Shown one piece after another: positions 43,294 through 51,630 of a stretch of 64,000 bases of DNA. The translations under genes and the position numbers were made by a program. Source of the stretch: JAYQKL01 sp049889535 (GTDB lineage: Bacteria > Pseudomonadota > Alphaproteobacteria > RS24); NCBI GenBank assembly GCA_049889535.1, contig JBMHDF010000006.1, forward strand, positions 1 through 64,000. Direction: 5' to 3'. The notes below the pieces were generated by a model. That model saw nothing but the letters and a program-made list of their open reading frames with translations, was not told the DNA's origin and did no database searches. The first letter of the stretch is position 1; every line of letters starts with the position of its first letter.

Positions 43294-44241
43294 TTACCAA
43301 AGCTTTGGAATTGACTCACCGGTGATGCTGATAATTTTTTTCAGCACATCGGTAGCAGTATTTAATTCATTTTGGGTGAAATGCTTGGTCAATTGCTCTT
43401 CCAGTGATTTAGACTGCGCAAGAAGCTCAATAAAAATATTTCGACCTTCATCGGTCAGTTTCAAAATATCTGCATCAATTGAGATAATGTTTTTACGCTC
43501 CAAACGCTCAAAAATTTCTTGATTTGGGGCATGGCCAGTATGTTTTAACCGTTCTGAGATATCGGTTTGTGATAAATCGCCATTCATCGATAATAGCGAA
43601 ATGCAGAAATACTCCTCATCACTCAGGCCTTTTTCTGACCAGCTGGTACGCACAGGCATAGAGGTTTGGAAATGTGCCCGCGATATTAAATAAAGCAAGA
43701 AATCATCGCTAAATTGCCCTTTACTTAAATCTACGCCTTCATTTTTAACTTCGGAAGGTTTGGGCTGAGCCTCTGCGTATTTGCCGCCATGAAAAATCAA
43801 AACAGGCAGATTATTGGCCTTATGCTCAACAACCTCGCCTACAAAAATAATGTGGTCGCCACCTTCATATTCAAAATGCGTGCGACAACGGAATAAAGCG
43901 GCATACTCTTCTAAAACAGGGAAATCTTGCTCACATGTCGCAAAATCAATATTTTCAAACTTATCACCTTGTGAGCGCGCAAAATTATTTGACATATCTT
44001 GTTGATGCGCCGCCAGCACATGCACATTAAACCCCCCAGAGGACTGGAAAGCCGGCATAGATAAAGCGTTTTTGGAAAGTGACCATAAAATTAAAGGTGG
44101 GTCTAGGGAAACGCTATTAAAACTGCTCGCTGTCACGCCAACAGGATTACCCTGCTCATCTTTCGTGGTCACTACAGTTACACCGGTAGCGAATTGACCT
44201 AATGCGTTTCTAAGCTCGATTTGTTTGCTATTTGCATTCAT
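43294..44241 (-). CDS. Flavin reductase fused to a MarR-like domain (candidate HsaB)
   Basis: A 315-residue two-domain protein. Residues 1-165 are a flavin reductase of the HpaC/HsaB class: LGQFATGVTVVTTKDEQGNPVGVTASSFNSVSLDPPLILW in pieces, and GGDHIIFVGEVVEH. Residues about 180-315 form a MarR-like winged helix (EEYFCISLLSMNGDLSQTDISERL, then IFERLERKNIISI, KLTDEGRNIFIELL). The same architecture and length occur in C1, the reductase of Acinetobacter p-hydroxyphenylacetate hydroxylase, where the MarR-like part senses substrate. It is the only reductase in the window that could feed reduced flavin to HsaA. A long inverted repeat covers its promoter. Confidence 0.85.
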   Translation of the reverse strand: MNANSKQIELRNALGQFATGVTVVTTKDEQGNPVGVTASSFNSVSLDPPLILWSLSKNALSMPAFQSSGGFNVHVLAAHQQDMSNNFARSQGDKFENIDFATCEQDFPVLEEYAALFRCRTHFEYEGGDHIIFVGEVVEHKANNLPVLIFHGGKYAEAQPKPSEVKNEGVDLSKGQFSDDFLLYLISRAHFQTSMPVRTSWSEKGLSDEEYFCISLLSMNGDLSQTDISERLKHTGHAPNQEIFERLERKNIISIDADILKLTDEGRNIFIELLAQSKSLEEQLTKHFTQNELNTATDVLKKIISITGESIPKLW

Positions 44242-44257
44242 GGAAAAATCCCTTTAT

Positions 44258-44291
44258 TTGCGTAAACTATAAACAATAGTTTCACGCATTC
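44258..44291. promoter_or_regulatory. Operator-like inverted repeat over the flavin reductase promoter
   Basis: TTTGCGTAA (44258-44266), 16 bases, TCACGCATT (44283-44291). Read on the minus strand, the proximal arm AATGCGTGA is followed after 10 bases by TATAGT (44267-44272), a good -10 box for the reductase gene. The centre also holds AAACTA/TAGTTT. Arm sequence and 16-base spacing match the repeat in front of hsaA. Confidence 0.7.
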
Positions 44292-44320
44292 TTCAAGGTT
44301 TAATGCAAAAAACATGCATA

Positions 44321-44329
44321 ATGCGTAAA
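44321..44329 (+). promoter_or_regulatory. Single AATGCGTAA element before the SnoaL-OYE genes
   Basis: A perfect copy of the arm found in front of hsaA. TATTCT (44339-44344), a candidate -10 box, follows after nine bases, so the element would cover the -35 side of this promoter. The opposing arm is absent. Confidence 0.55.
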
Positions 44330-44376
44330 AGATTGTTATTCTATGCGCGTACCACAAAGCAATATAGGGGAAAAAA

Positions 44377-45012
44377 ATGCCAACAATCGAAGAACGTCTT
44401 GATCGGTTAGAGTCACTTGATGAGATTCGACAACTTGTCAGTAAATATTCCCTTTCTCTTGATATGCGCGACCTTGATGCGCATGTGAATCTTTTCGCTG
44501 AAGATATTCGCGTTAGCCGAGAACTGACGGGGCGCGCGCATCTCAAACAATGGCTTGATGACACATTGCGCCTACAATTTACTGGCACATCGCATCATAT
44601 TGGCAATCATATTATAGAATTTGACGACCCAGACCATGCGCATGGCATTGTTTATTCAAAAAATGAGCATGAAACCCCAAGCGCGGGCGGCGATGAATGG
44701 GTTATCATGCAGATGATGTATTGGGATAATTATGAGCGTATGAACGGGCAATGGTATTTTCGCCGGCGTCTGCCCTGCTATTGGTATGCTACAGATTTAA
44801 ACAAGCCGCCCATTGGTGAAAACAAAATGCGCTGGCCAGACCGCGAAAGCTATGAAGGTGCCTATCACGAGCTTTTTCCATCTTGGGAAATATTTTGGAA
44901 AAACCCACCCAAAGATGGTGTGACACCTGAAGTGGCAAAGCCCGCGCCTATCAATGAGTTTCTTCGCACCATGCGCGCCAATCATCCGGATCCAAAAATC
45001 CGCGTGCGTTAA
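44377..45012 (+). CDS. SnoaL/NTF2-like protein, possible steroid dehydratase or isomerase
   Basis: A 211-residue cone-fold protein starting TIEERLDRLESLDEIRQLVSKYSLSLDMRDLDAHVNLF, then TSHHIGNHIIEF, and WVIMQMMYWDNYERMNGQWYF, with a C-terminal extension of about 60 residues. The N-terminal helix pattern is shared with BaiE-like hydroxysteroid dehydratases, including the Tyr in SKYSLSLD and a His in the HHIG strand. A strong AGGGGA binding site precedes the ATG. It shares a promoter element with hsaA and is followed by an Old Yellow Enzyme gene. A dehydratase or ketosteroid isomerase role is inference. Confidence 0.75.
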   Translation: MPTIEERLDRLESLDEIRQLVSKYSLSLDMRDLDAHVNLFAEDIRVSRELTGRAHLKQWLDDTLRLQFTGTSHHIGNHIIEFDDPDHAHGIVYSKNEHETPSAGGDEWVIMQMMYWDNYERMNGQWYFRRRLPCYWYATDLNKPPIGENKMRWPDRESYEGAYHELFPSWEIFWKNPPKDGVTPEVAKPAPINEFLRTMRANHPDPKIRVR

Positions 45013-45045
45013 AAAAACAATCAACCCATATTAATAGAGACACAA

Positions 45046-46116
45046 ATGACAGACCTTTTTAGCCCCGTAAAACTTGGCGCTCTTGAACTTGCAAACCGTA
45101 TCATTATGGCGCCGATGACCCGCAGCCGTGCAGGTGCAGATGATGAGGCGCAAGATATTATGGCCACATATTATGCCCAACGCGCCACTGCAGGGCTTAT
45201 TATTACCGAAGGCGTTTATCCTTGTCTTGACGGTAAAGGCTATGTGCGCACACCAGGCATAGTGACAGAAAAGCAAATTCAAAGCTGGCGCAAAGTCAGT
45301 GATGGTGTCCATGCAGTGGGCGGCAAAATCGTTATGCAGCTTATGCATTGCGGGCGGGTGGCGTCAGCTCATAATAAACCAGCCGGTTCACGCACCCTTG
45401 CCCCTTCTGCAATTCAAGCCAAAGGCGAGATTTATACTGATGCCGTTGGTATGGCACCATTAGAAATGCCAGAGGAAATGAGTTTGGCAGAAATTGAACA
45501 GACAATTGAAGCCTTTGCACAAGCCGCGGAGAACGCAATAAATGCGGGTATGGACGGCGTGGAATGCCATTTCACCAGTGGTTATTTGCCCGCGCAATTT
45601 TTATCAACCGGCACCAATCACAGAACCGACGCCTATGGAGGGTCGCTAGAAAACCGATTACGGTTTCCGCTTGCTGTATTAGATGCGGTCAGCGCGCGAA
45701 TTGGCGCATCACGGGTTGGTTTTCGGATATGTCCGGGCAATCCGTTCAATGATTTACATGATGATGATCCGGCAGAAACTTTCGCGCATCTTTTACAAGA
45801 GGCATCAAAGCGGCAATTGGCCTATGTCCATGTTATTCGCATGGACGCAGGCGTGGATAACATCGCCCTCGCGCAACAATATTTTCAGGGGCCAATTATA
45901 TGCAATGAGAGTTATAAATTGCCAGAAGCGCAAGAACTCGTCGCTGACCCTGATAATGGCATTGAAGCGATTGCATTTGGGCGCGCATTTATTGCTAATC
46001 CAGACCTTGTCCGTCGTTTTCAAGAAGGCCGACCGCTTGAAAAAGTTGATTTTAGCAAAATTTATACAGCTGGCGAAGAGGGGTACATAGATTATAAAGA
46101 TTATTCAGATGGTTAG
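45046..46116 (+). CDS. Old Yellow Enzyme-family NADH:flavin oxidoreductase
   Basis: A 356-residue FMN TIM barrel: KLGALELANRIIMAPMTRSRA, ATAGLIITEG, MQLMHCGRVAS, the DGVECHFTSGYLPAQFLS region where the substrate-binding His is present and the usual HxAHGYLL reads HFTSGYLP, TDAYGGSLENRLRFPL and AIAFGRAFIANPDLV. OYEs reduce activated C=C bonds; members such as morphinone reductase act on enone steroids and alkaloids. Co-directional with the SnoaL gene 33 bases upstream. A role in saturating a steroid enone is plausible. Confidence 0.88.
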   Translation: MTDLFSPVKLGALELANRIIMAPMTRSRAGADDEAQDIMATYYAQRATAGLIITEGVYPCLDGKGYVRTPGIVTEKQIQSWRKVSDGVHAVGGKIVMQLMHCGRVASAHNKPAGSRTLAPSAIQAKGEIYTDAVGMAPLEMPEEMSLAEIEQTIEAFAQAAENAINAGMDGVECHFTSGYLPAQFLSTGTNHRTDAYGGSLENRLRFPLAVLDAVSARIGASRVGFRICPGNPFNDLHDDDPAETFAHLLQEASKRQLAYVHVIRMDAGVDNIALAQQYFQGPIICNESYKLPEAQELVADPDNGIEAIAFGRAFIANPDLVRRFQEGRPLEKVDFSKIYTAGEEGYIDYKDYSDG

Positions 46117-46130
46117 TCTATGAATATTAT

Positions 46131-46904
46131 CTATAACTTAAGCGCTTCTTCGGTGATTTTTAAAAAGCTTGGGGGCTCGCCTCCGCCAAAAACCTCCAAA
46201 CACGCGCCCGAAACATATGAATTTTCAGAGTTTGCTAAAAATAAACAAGCATTGGCAATGTCTTCAGGCCGTCCCATACGCTTCATAGGTAAATTTTCAG
46301 CCAAATACGCCATGCCCTTTTCACCATTATAGTGATCTTCAGCAGCATCTGTTTCAATTAAGCCAGCAATAATAGCGTTCACGCGCACATCTGGTGCCCA
46401 TTCCATTGCTAATGAGGTTGTGACATTTAACAAACCGGCTTTGGCCGCCCCGTAAGCCATACTTCCGGGTGAAGAACGGATGGCAGAAACGCTTGATATA
46501 TTCACCAATGAGCCGTTAATTTTATTCTTCATCATATGCTGATAGGCATATTGGCATGTAAAAATAGGCGCGATTAAATTGAGCTTAATCACTGACTCGG
46601 TCAGTTTTGGACTTGCGTCAGCGCTCGCAACTGGTGGCCCGCCGCCTGCATTATTGATAAGCGTTGTAAAATCTCCCGCAATCGTATCTGTATATGCAAT
46701 CAGCTTTTCTACCGCCTCTGGATCACGCACATCACATGCCATGAAATGAACATTTTTTTGTATATCTGGCGCAAAAGCCTCCGGTTCATTGCGCCCACAA
46801 ATTAAAACCTGCCCACCAGCGTTTACAAACTTTTCCGTGATACCACGCCCGATGCCGCGCCCACCACCTGTTACGATGATTATTTGTCCATCAAATAGAG
46901 ACAT
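46131..46904 (-). CDS. ipdF: SDR resembling IpdF (5-hydroxy-HIP-CoA dehydrogenase/reductase)
   Basis: A 257-residue SDR: IIIVTGGGRGIGRGI, LINNAGGGPPVASADASPKLT, NISSVSAIRSSPGSMAYGAAKAG with YxxxK, AMEWAPDVRVNAI, and a terminus CLEVFGGGEPPSFL. The GGGPP after NNAG and the GGGEPP at the C-terminus are, as I recall them, hallmarks of IpdF of actinobacteria (Rv3559c), which acts on the C5 hydroxyl/keto group of the C/D-ring propionyl-CoA (HIP-CoA). The ATG at 46904 has an AAGGA site. It is divergent from the FadD3-like ligase gene, whose product would be its substrate. Confidence 0.78.
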   Translation of the reverse strand: MSLFDGQIIIVTGGGRGIGRGITEKFVNAGGQVLICGRNEPEAFAPDIQKNVHFMACDVRDPEAVEKLIAYTDTIAGDFTTLINNAGGGPPVASADASPKLTESVIKLNLIAPIFTCQYAYQHMMKNKINGSLVNISSVSAIRSSPGSMAYGAAKAGLLNVTTSLAMEWAPDVRVNAIIAGLIETDAAEDHYNGEKGMAYLAENLPMKRMGRPEDIANACLFLANSENSYVSGACLEVFGGGEPPSFLKITEEALKL

Positions 46905-46978
46905 TTTATTTCCTTCAATAACCTTCACAGCCCTTTGGACTTATTGCGTGAATTTAACAAAAAGTCTAAGAATACTTT

Positions 46979-46984
46979 TATAAT
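46979..46984 (+). promoter_or_regulatory. Candidate -10 box of the FadD3-like gene
   Basis: TATAAT at 46979-46984 lies inside CTTTTATAAT (46975-46984), the same ten bases as at the hsaA promoter (48648-48657). The -35 box is weak. An imperfect arm ATTGCGTGA (46943-46951) lies further upstream, without a partner. Confidence 0.45.
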
Positions 46985-47035
46985 GATGTTATACATTAAT
47001 ATCATAAGTTGATAGCTAGTTTAGAGGATTTTTCA

Positions 47036-48571
47036 ATGAGTCTCAAAACCATCCCTCAAACACTTTGCGAGGCCGCCGCAGCTCACCCGAAGACCCTCGC
47101 CTTATGCGATGATGATTGGCAACTTACATATGAGGAATTGCTGTCACAAGTTCTTCTGATGGCTGGGGCGTTACAAGATAAAGGGCTCAAAAAAGGTGAC
47201 CGTTTTGCTATATGGGCGCCCAATTGTGCAGAATGGGTCATTGCGGCCTTAGCCGGTCAATCCTTGGGCGCGGTGATGGTGACCCTCAACACGCGATATA
47301 AAGGCGCGGAAGCTGCTGACATTATCAGACGCTCAAAGTCAAAATTTTTATTAACCGTGCAAGGTTTTTTAGGCGTTGACTACCCTTCCCTCATTGCCAG
47401 CGAAAGCCTTCCTGACCTTCAGGAAATCATTATTTTAAAAACGGCTGAAACCAGCCAGTTAAAACAAATTATTGACGGCGCAACCCCCCTAGGCCTTGAA
47501 GCAATCAACAATGTTCAACCTGATGATTTATCAGATATTATTTTTACCTCTGGCACAACAGGTGCGCCTAAGGGCGCAATGACCACTCATGGTCAAAATT
47601 GCGCGGTGTTTGACACTTTCTCAACCTCAATTGGTATGGTGCAAGGCGACCGATATTTAATTGTTAATCCTTTTTTTCATAGCTTTGGTTATAAAGCTGG
47701 TTGGCTGTGTTGTCTGCTTAAGGCCGCTACTATTTATCCACTCAGTGTATTTGATGTTGAAAATGTATTGCATCGCATTGAGCGCGATAAAATTACTGTC
47801 ATGCCAGGTGCGCCGACTGTGTTTCAATCACTGCTCGCTTCTGACAAGCTTCAAGATTACGATATTTCCTCATTGCGTGTTGCCACCACAGGCGCGGCGG
47901 TGATACCGATAGATCTCATTGAAAAAATGACCGTCACCTTAGGCATTGATTATGTTTATTCCGCATATGGCCTGACCGAATCCTCTGGCGTTGTCACTTT
48001 ATGCGCTAAGGGTGATGATTTTGAAACCATTGCAACCACCTGCGGCAAACCTCTCGTCAACACAGAAGTGCGCTTTGTTGATGATGATGGCAGTGATGTT
48101 AAACAAGGCGATGAAGGCGAAATTTGGGTGCGCGGCTTTAACGTCATGCAAGGTTATTTAGACGACCCCGAAGCTACGCGCGCAACCATTACAGAGGATG
48201 GCTGGCTCAAAACAGGCGATATTGGTCGGCAAACTGAAGCTGGCTATGTACAAATCACGGATCGCAAAAAAGATATGATTATTGTCGGCGGGTTTAATTG
48301 CTATCCAGCAGAGGTTGAGCAAAACCTTATGCTACACCCTGAAATTGCTGATGTTGCCATTATCGGCATGCCAGACGAGCGTTTGGGCGAGGTCGCGCGC
48401 GCCTTTATTGTGCGGGCAAATAATACCAACATATCGGCAGATGAAATTCTAATTTGGGCGAAAGAAAAGCTCGCCAATTATAAAGTGCCGCGTCGAATCG
48501 ATTTTGTTTCTGACTTACCGCGCAACGCCTCAGGAAAAGTGATGAAATTTTTGCTAACAGAAAATGAGTAA
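47036..48571 (+). CDS. fadD3: Acyl-CoA ligase resembling FadD3 (HIP-CoA synthetase)
   Basis: ANL-superfamily ligase of about 511 residues: DIIFTSGTTGAPKGAMTTH (P-loop), VNPFFHSFGYKAGWLCCLL, MPGAPTVFQSLL, SAYGLTESSG, TGDIGRQTEAGYVQITDRKKDMI, and NASGKVMKF with the catalytic Lys. The FFHSFGYK stretch and YPLSVFDV are close to what I recall of FadD3, which activates HIP, the propionate left after rings A and B are removed. The ATG at 47036 has a GAGGA site; a TTG upstream is less likely. Location directly before hsaA supports the assignment. Confidence 0.8.
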   Translation: MSLKTIPQTLCEAAAAHPKTLALCDDDWQLTYEELLSQVLLMAGALQDKGLKKGDRFAIWAPNCAEWVIAALAGQSLGAVMVTLNTRYKGAEAADIIRRSKSKFLLTVQGFLGVDYPSLIASESLPDLQEIIILKTAETSQLKQIIDGATPLGLEAINNVQPDDLSDIIFTSGTTGAPKGAMTTHGQNCAVFDTFSTSIGMVQGDRYLIVNPFFHSFGYKAGWLCCLLKAATIYPLSVFDVENVLHRIERDKITVMPGAPTVFQSLLASDKLQDYDISSLRVATTGAAVIPIDLIEKMTVTLGIDYVYSAYGLTESSGVVTLCAKGDDFETIATTCGKPLVNTEVRFVDDDGSDVKQGDEGEIWVRGFNVMQGYLDDPEATRATITEDGWLKTGDIGRQTEAGYVQITDRKKDMIIVGGFNCYPAEVEQNLMLHPEIADVAIIGMPDERLGEVARAFIVRANNTNISADEILIWAKEKLANYKVPRRIDFVSDLPRNASGKVMKFLLTENE

Positions 48572-48631
48572 TCAGAATTAAACGGGACAAAATTTGCGAA
48601 ATTTAAACAATAATACAGATAAACCTCTTAA

Positions 48632-48665
48632 AATGCGTAAAAAAGTGCTTTTATAATTACGCATT
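48632..48665 (+). promoter_or_regulatory. hsaA promoter with perfect AATGCGTAA inverted repeat
   Basis: AATGCGTAA (48632-48640), 16 bases, TTACGCATT (48657-48665): two perfect 9-base arms. A consensus -10 box TATAAT (48652-48657) lies between, ending on the second arm, and the first arm covers the -35 region. A regulator bound here would block RNA polymerase. It should control the run of fifteen or more genes starting at hsaA. Confidence 0.75.
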
Positions 48666-48704
48666 CATGCTAAACTTTTAATCTACCGATAGGGGAGATA
48701 AAAA

Positions 48705-49877
48705 ATGTCACAAGCTATTCAAGAAACCACCACTCAAGCGAGCATGCTTGATGTTACTCCAGCGCTGGATATCATTTCCAAGAACGCGGCAGAAGGTCGT
48801 AAAAACCGCGTTGTTCCGCAAGAAACAATTGATGCCATTCGGGATACGGGGTTTTTCCGTTCTGTATTGCCAAAAAAATATGGCGGCATGGAGGTGACGC
48901 CACAACAGTTTTTTAAATCAGCATTAGATATTGCCGAACGTGATATGAGCACTGCTTGGGCCAGCGGCATCATTGCGGTTCATGCATATCAACTGGCGAT
49001 TATGCCCCCGCAAGCGGCTGAGGAAGTTTATGCTAGCGGTCCCGACACACTGATTTCATCCTCTTATAACCCCGTTGGTGCAAAGGTGAAAACGGTCGAT
49101 GGTGGTTTTGAGCTTTCTGGCCGGTGGGGCTGGAGTAGCGGCTCACTACACTGCGACTGGGTTTTGCTTGGTGGCGTTATTCCTGACCACCCATCAGGCG
49201 TGCATTACCGCACTTTCCTTGTAAAAAAACCTGATTATGTCATTGAGGAAACTTGGTTCCCGATGGGGCTGCATGCAACCGGTTCAAATGATATTGTTAT
49301 TGAAGAGCCTGTATTTATACCTGAGCATCGCACACACCATCAAATGGACGGATTCAATTGTGTTTCATTTCAAGACAACCCAATGTATTCCATTCCATGG
49401 GCGCAAATGTTCGTGCGTGTTGTCTCTTCGCCTTCAATCGGGGCGGCGAAACATGCACTCAAATTGTTTATCGATAACGCCACCACAAGTTCAACAGATA
49501 CAACCCGCCTTGCCGGCGACCCAGATGTGACGCGTCGTGTGGCAGAGTGCGCTAATCTGATTGATGAAACAGAGGCCATTGTCTTTAGAAACTTTGATGA
49601 AATGATGGCTAAAGTTACGAATGGCGAAGAAATCCCAATGATGGATCGCGTCAAATACCGCTATCAAGCAAGCCTAGTGATTGAGCGCATGATGGAAGCG
49701 GTTGATCTGTTGTTCAATATTGCAGGTGGTCGCAGCGTCTATGACGGCTCCCCTATTCAAGAAATCTGGCACGATATTCATATTGCGCGTGCGCATGTGG
49801 CCAATAACCCAGTGAGTTTTGCCCGTAATTTTGGTGGCATGCAATTAACTGGCGAAAGCTCAGATGTGTTTGTCTAA
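48705..49877 (+). CDS. hsaA: 3-HSA hydroxylase oxygenase subunit (HsaA-like flavin monooxygenase)
   Basis: Group D flavin monooxygenase with acyl-CoA dehydrogenase fold, 390 residues, close to HsaA length. Known HsaA hydroxylates 3-HSA, the phenolic 9,10-secosteroid, at C4 using reduced flavin from HsaB. Visible: FFRSVLPKKYGGMEVTPQQFF, ERDMSTAWASGIIAVHAYQLA, LSGRWGWSSGSLHCDWVLLGG, WFPMGLHATGSNDIV and RSVYDGSPIQEIWHDIHIARAH. No catalytic Glu of acyl-CoA dehydrogenases is expected. Good GGGGAG binding site. Its stop overlaps the hsaD start (TAATG), and hsaC follows, which makes the substrate call much firmer. Confidence 0.87.
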   Translation: MSQAIQETTTQASMLDVTPALDIISKNAAEGRKNRVVPQETIDAIRDTGFFRSVLPKKYGGMEVTPQQFFKSALDIAERDMSTAWASGIIAVHAYQLAIMPPQAAEEVYASGPDTLISSSYNPVGAKVKTVDGGFELSGRWGWSSGSLHCDWVLLGGVIPDHPSGVHYRTFLVKKPDYVIEETWFPMGLHATGSNDIVIEEPVFIPEHRTHHQMDGFNCVSFQDNPMYSIPWAQMFVRVVSSPSIGAAKHALKLFIDNATTSSTDTTRLAGDPDVTRRVAECANLIDETEAIVFRNFDEMMAKVTNGEEIPMMDRVKYRYQASLVIERMMEAVDLLFNIAGGRSVYDGSPIQEIWHDIHIARAHVANNPVSFARNFGGMQLTGESSDVFV

Positions 49878-50710
49878 TGACTGATGCACCGATGCGGCCA
49901 CCAGAAGGGCAATATGTAGAGGCCGGCCCGATTAAAATGCATTTCCTGACCTTTGGCGATCCAAAGAACCCTGCCGTTGTGTTTGTGCATGGTTCTGGAC
50001 CGGGAAACAGTGCTTATGCAAATTTTCACAACAACGCTCAAGCTTTTGCCGACGCTGGTTTTTATGTCTTATTGCCAGATATGATTGGGTTTGGTTACAC
50101 AGACAAACCCACAGATTTGGGAGATTACACACTCCAGCTTTTCTGCGATACGCTGATGGCGGGGCTTGCCTCTTTAGATATCAAGAATTGTCATTTTGTT
50201 GGCAACTCATTAGGGGCTGGCATTGCCATTCAAATAGCGCTGGACAATCCAGATTTTGTGAACAAGCTAATTTTGATGGGGCCTGGCTGCATTGAAGAGC
50301 AGCAAGATTATTTCACCATGCCCGGCATTGCCAAAATGATGGAGGCTACAAAAAACGGGATGAGTGAAGAAGCCCTGCGTGCGGTTATGCATCATTTTGT
50401 GCATGATGACGCGTTGGTGACGGATTCGCTTGTATCCATGCGTTGGGAAGTTGCGCAAACCCAACCGCCTGAAGTCATTACAACCATGAAAACGCCGAAT
50501 TTGGGGCCGCGTTTAAAAGAGTTAACGCATCCAATTTTAACTTTTTGGGGCGCTGATGATTTGTTCATGCCCCCATCAGGTAAAGAAAAATGTTTACGCG
50601 CGAATAATCAGTCTAAATTGATAGAAGTGAATGCCTGCGGTCATTGGGTCATGATTGAACACCCACGCATGTTTAACGCCATCAGTTTAGATTTTTTACT
50701 CAATGACTAA
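49877..50710 (+). CDS. hsaD: 4,9-DSHA hydrolase (HsaD-like meta-cleavage product hydrolase)
   Basis: Alpha/beta hydrolase of 277 residues that cuts the C-C bond in the ring A cleavage product, giving HIP-type acid and 2-hydroxyhexa-2,4-dienoate. Oxyanion region VFVHGSGPGNSAYANF is characteristic of the BphD/HsaD group. The nucleophile is Ser111 in GNSLGAG, the acid lies in FWGADDLFMP and the His in NACGHWVMIEHP. One-base overlap with hsaA and 16 bases to hsaC. Confidence 0.87.
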   Translation: MTDAPMRPPEGQYVEAGPIKMHFLTFGDPKNPAVVFVHGSGPGNSAYANFHNNAQAFADAGFYVLLPDMIGFGYTDKPTDLGDYTLQLFCDTLMAGLASLDIKNCHFVGNSLGAGIAIQIALDNPDFVNKLILMGPGCIEEQQDYFTMPGIAKMMEATKNGMSEEALRAVMHHFVHDDALVTDSLVSMRWEVAQTQPPEVITTMKTPNLGPRLKELTHPILTFWGADDLFMPPSGKEKCLRANNQSKLIEVNACGHWVMIEHPRMFNAISLDFLLND

Positions 50711-50726
50711 TTTTGAGGAATAAAAA

Positions 50727-51629
50727 ATGGCAGTATCAGAACTCGCTTATGTGATTTTGAAAGTTCAAAATCCAACTGAATGGTCAAAATTTGCCCAAGA
50801 TATTCTGGGCTTTAAGGCCGTCCCCCGTGATGATGAAAGCGGCACGGTTTATTTAAAAATGGACGAAGCCCCTTTTCGTTATATGGTTGAGCCGGCTGAC
50901 GAAGATAAATTCTTTGCGCCAGGCTATTTAATGGCCAGCCAACAAGACTATGAAGACCAAATCACAACACTCACCAATGCAGGTATTGAAGTAAAGCGCG
51001 GTGACAGCCAAGAAGCCAAGCGTCGCGCTGTTGCCGAGTTTGCCAGCTTTGATGACCCTTCAGGCAATCATGTAGAAATTTGCCATAGTCGTGATGGGGG
51101 CGCTGCCTTTGAACCAGGCGCTGGCGTGAGTGGTTTTGTTACGAATGATATGGGGCTTGGGCATTTGGTTGTGCCTGCGCCTGAAAATGAAGCCACTGAA
51201 AAATTTTATACTGAACTCATGGGCTTTGGCATTAGTGATGACCTAACCTTGCCACCGCCAGCTGAAAACCTGCCCGACCAACGCATTTTATTTTTGCACG
51301 CCAATAATCCAAGACATCACACACTGGGTCTTTACAACTTTCCACACCCGATAAATCTCATTCACCTGATGGTTGAGATGAAAACTATGGATGATGTGGG
51401 GTATTGCATGGACCGTGTGAAACAAGCTGGCCTTCATATATTTGCTTCGCTTGGTCGCCATTCAAATGATGAAATGGTTTCATTCTATTTCTTTGCGCCG
51501 GGCGGTTTTGGTATTGAAGTAGGCTTTGACGGCCTGACCATTGAAGATTGGTCTAAGTTCACACCAACTAAAAGCACATCAGGTGATTATTGGGGTCATG
51601 AATATGATTTCCCTCAAATAGGTGATTAA
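50727..51629 (+). CDS. hsaC: 3,4-DHSA extradiol dioxygenase (HsaC-like)
   Basis: Type I extradiol dioxygenase of 300 residues, the length of HsaC, with two vicinal-oxygen-chelate modules. The iron ligands are seen at His146 (GLGHLVV), His213 (LIHLMVEM) and Glu264 (FGIEVGF), matching the family spacing. Second-sphere residues include the His in NNPRHHTLGL and the Tyr in VSFYFFAPGGFG. It opens ring A of the catecholic secosteroid. GAGGA binding site; ipdA starts one base after its stop. Confidence 0.9.
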   Translation: MAVSELAYVILKVQNPTEWSKFAQDILGFKAVPRDDESGTVYLKMDEAPFRYMVEPADEDKFFAPGYLMASQQDYEDQITTLTNAGIEVKRGDSQEAKRRAVAEFASFDDPSGNHVEICHSRDGGAAFEPGAGVSGFVTNDMGLGHLVVPAPENEATEKFYTELMGFGISDDLTLPPPAENLPDQRILFLHANNPRHHTLGLYNFPHPINLIHLMVEMKTMDDVGYCMDRVKQAGLHIFASLGRHSNDEMVSFYFFAPGGFGIEVGFDGLTIEDWSKFTPTKSTSGDYWGHEYDFPQIGD

Positions 51630-51630
51630 T

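Noticed and set aside
48632..48665. Inverted repeat as terminator of fadD3
   Set aside because: The stem is AT-rich, the loop is 16 bases and no T-run follows. It lies over a consensus -10 box, so an operator is the better reading.
48705..49877. Ordinary acyl-CoA dehydrogenase
   Set aside because: It lacks the ACAD FAD/CoA signatures and is coupled to hsaD and hsaC; it fits the group D flavin monooxygenases.
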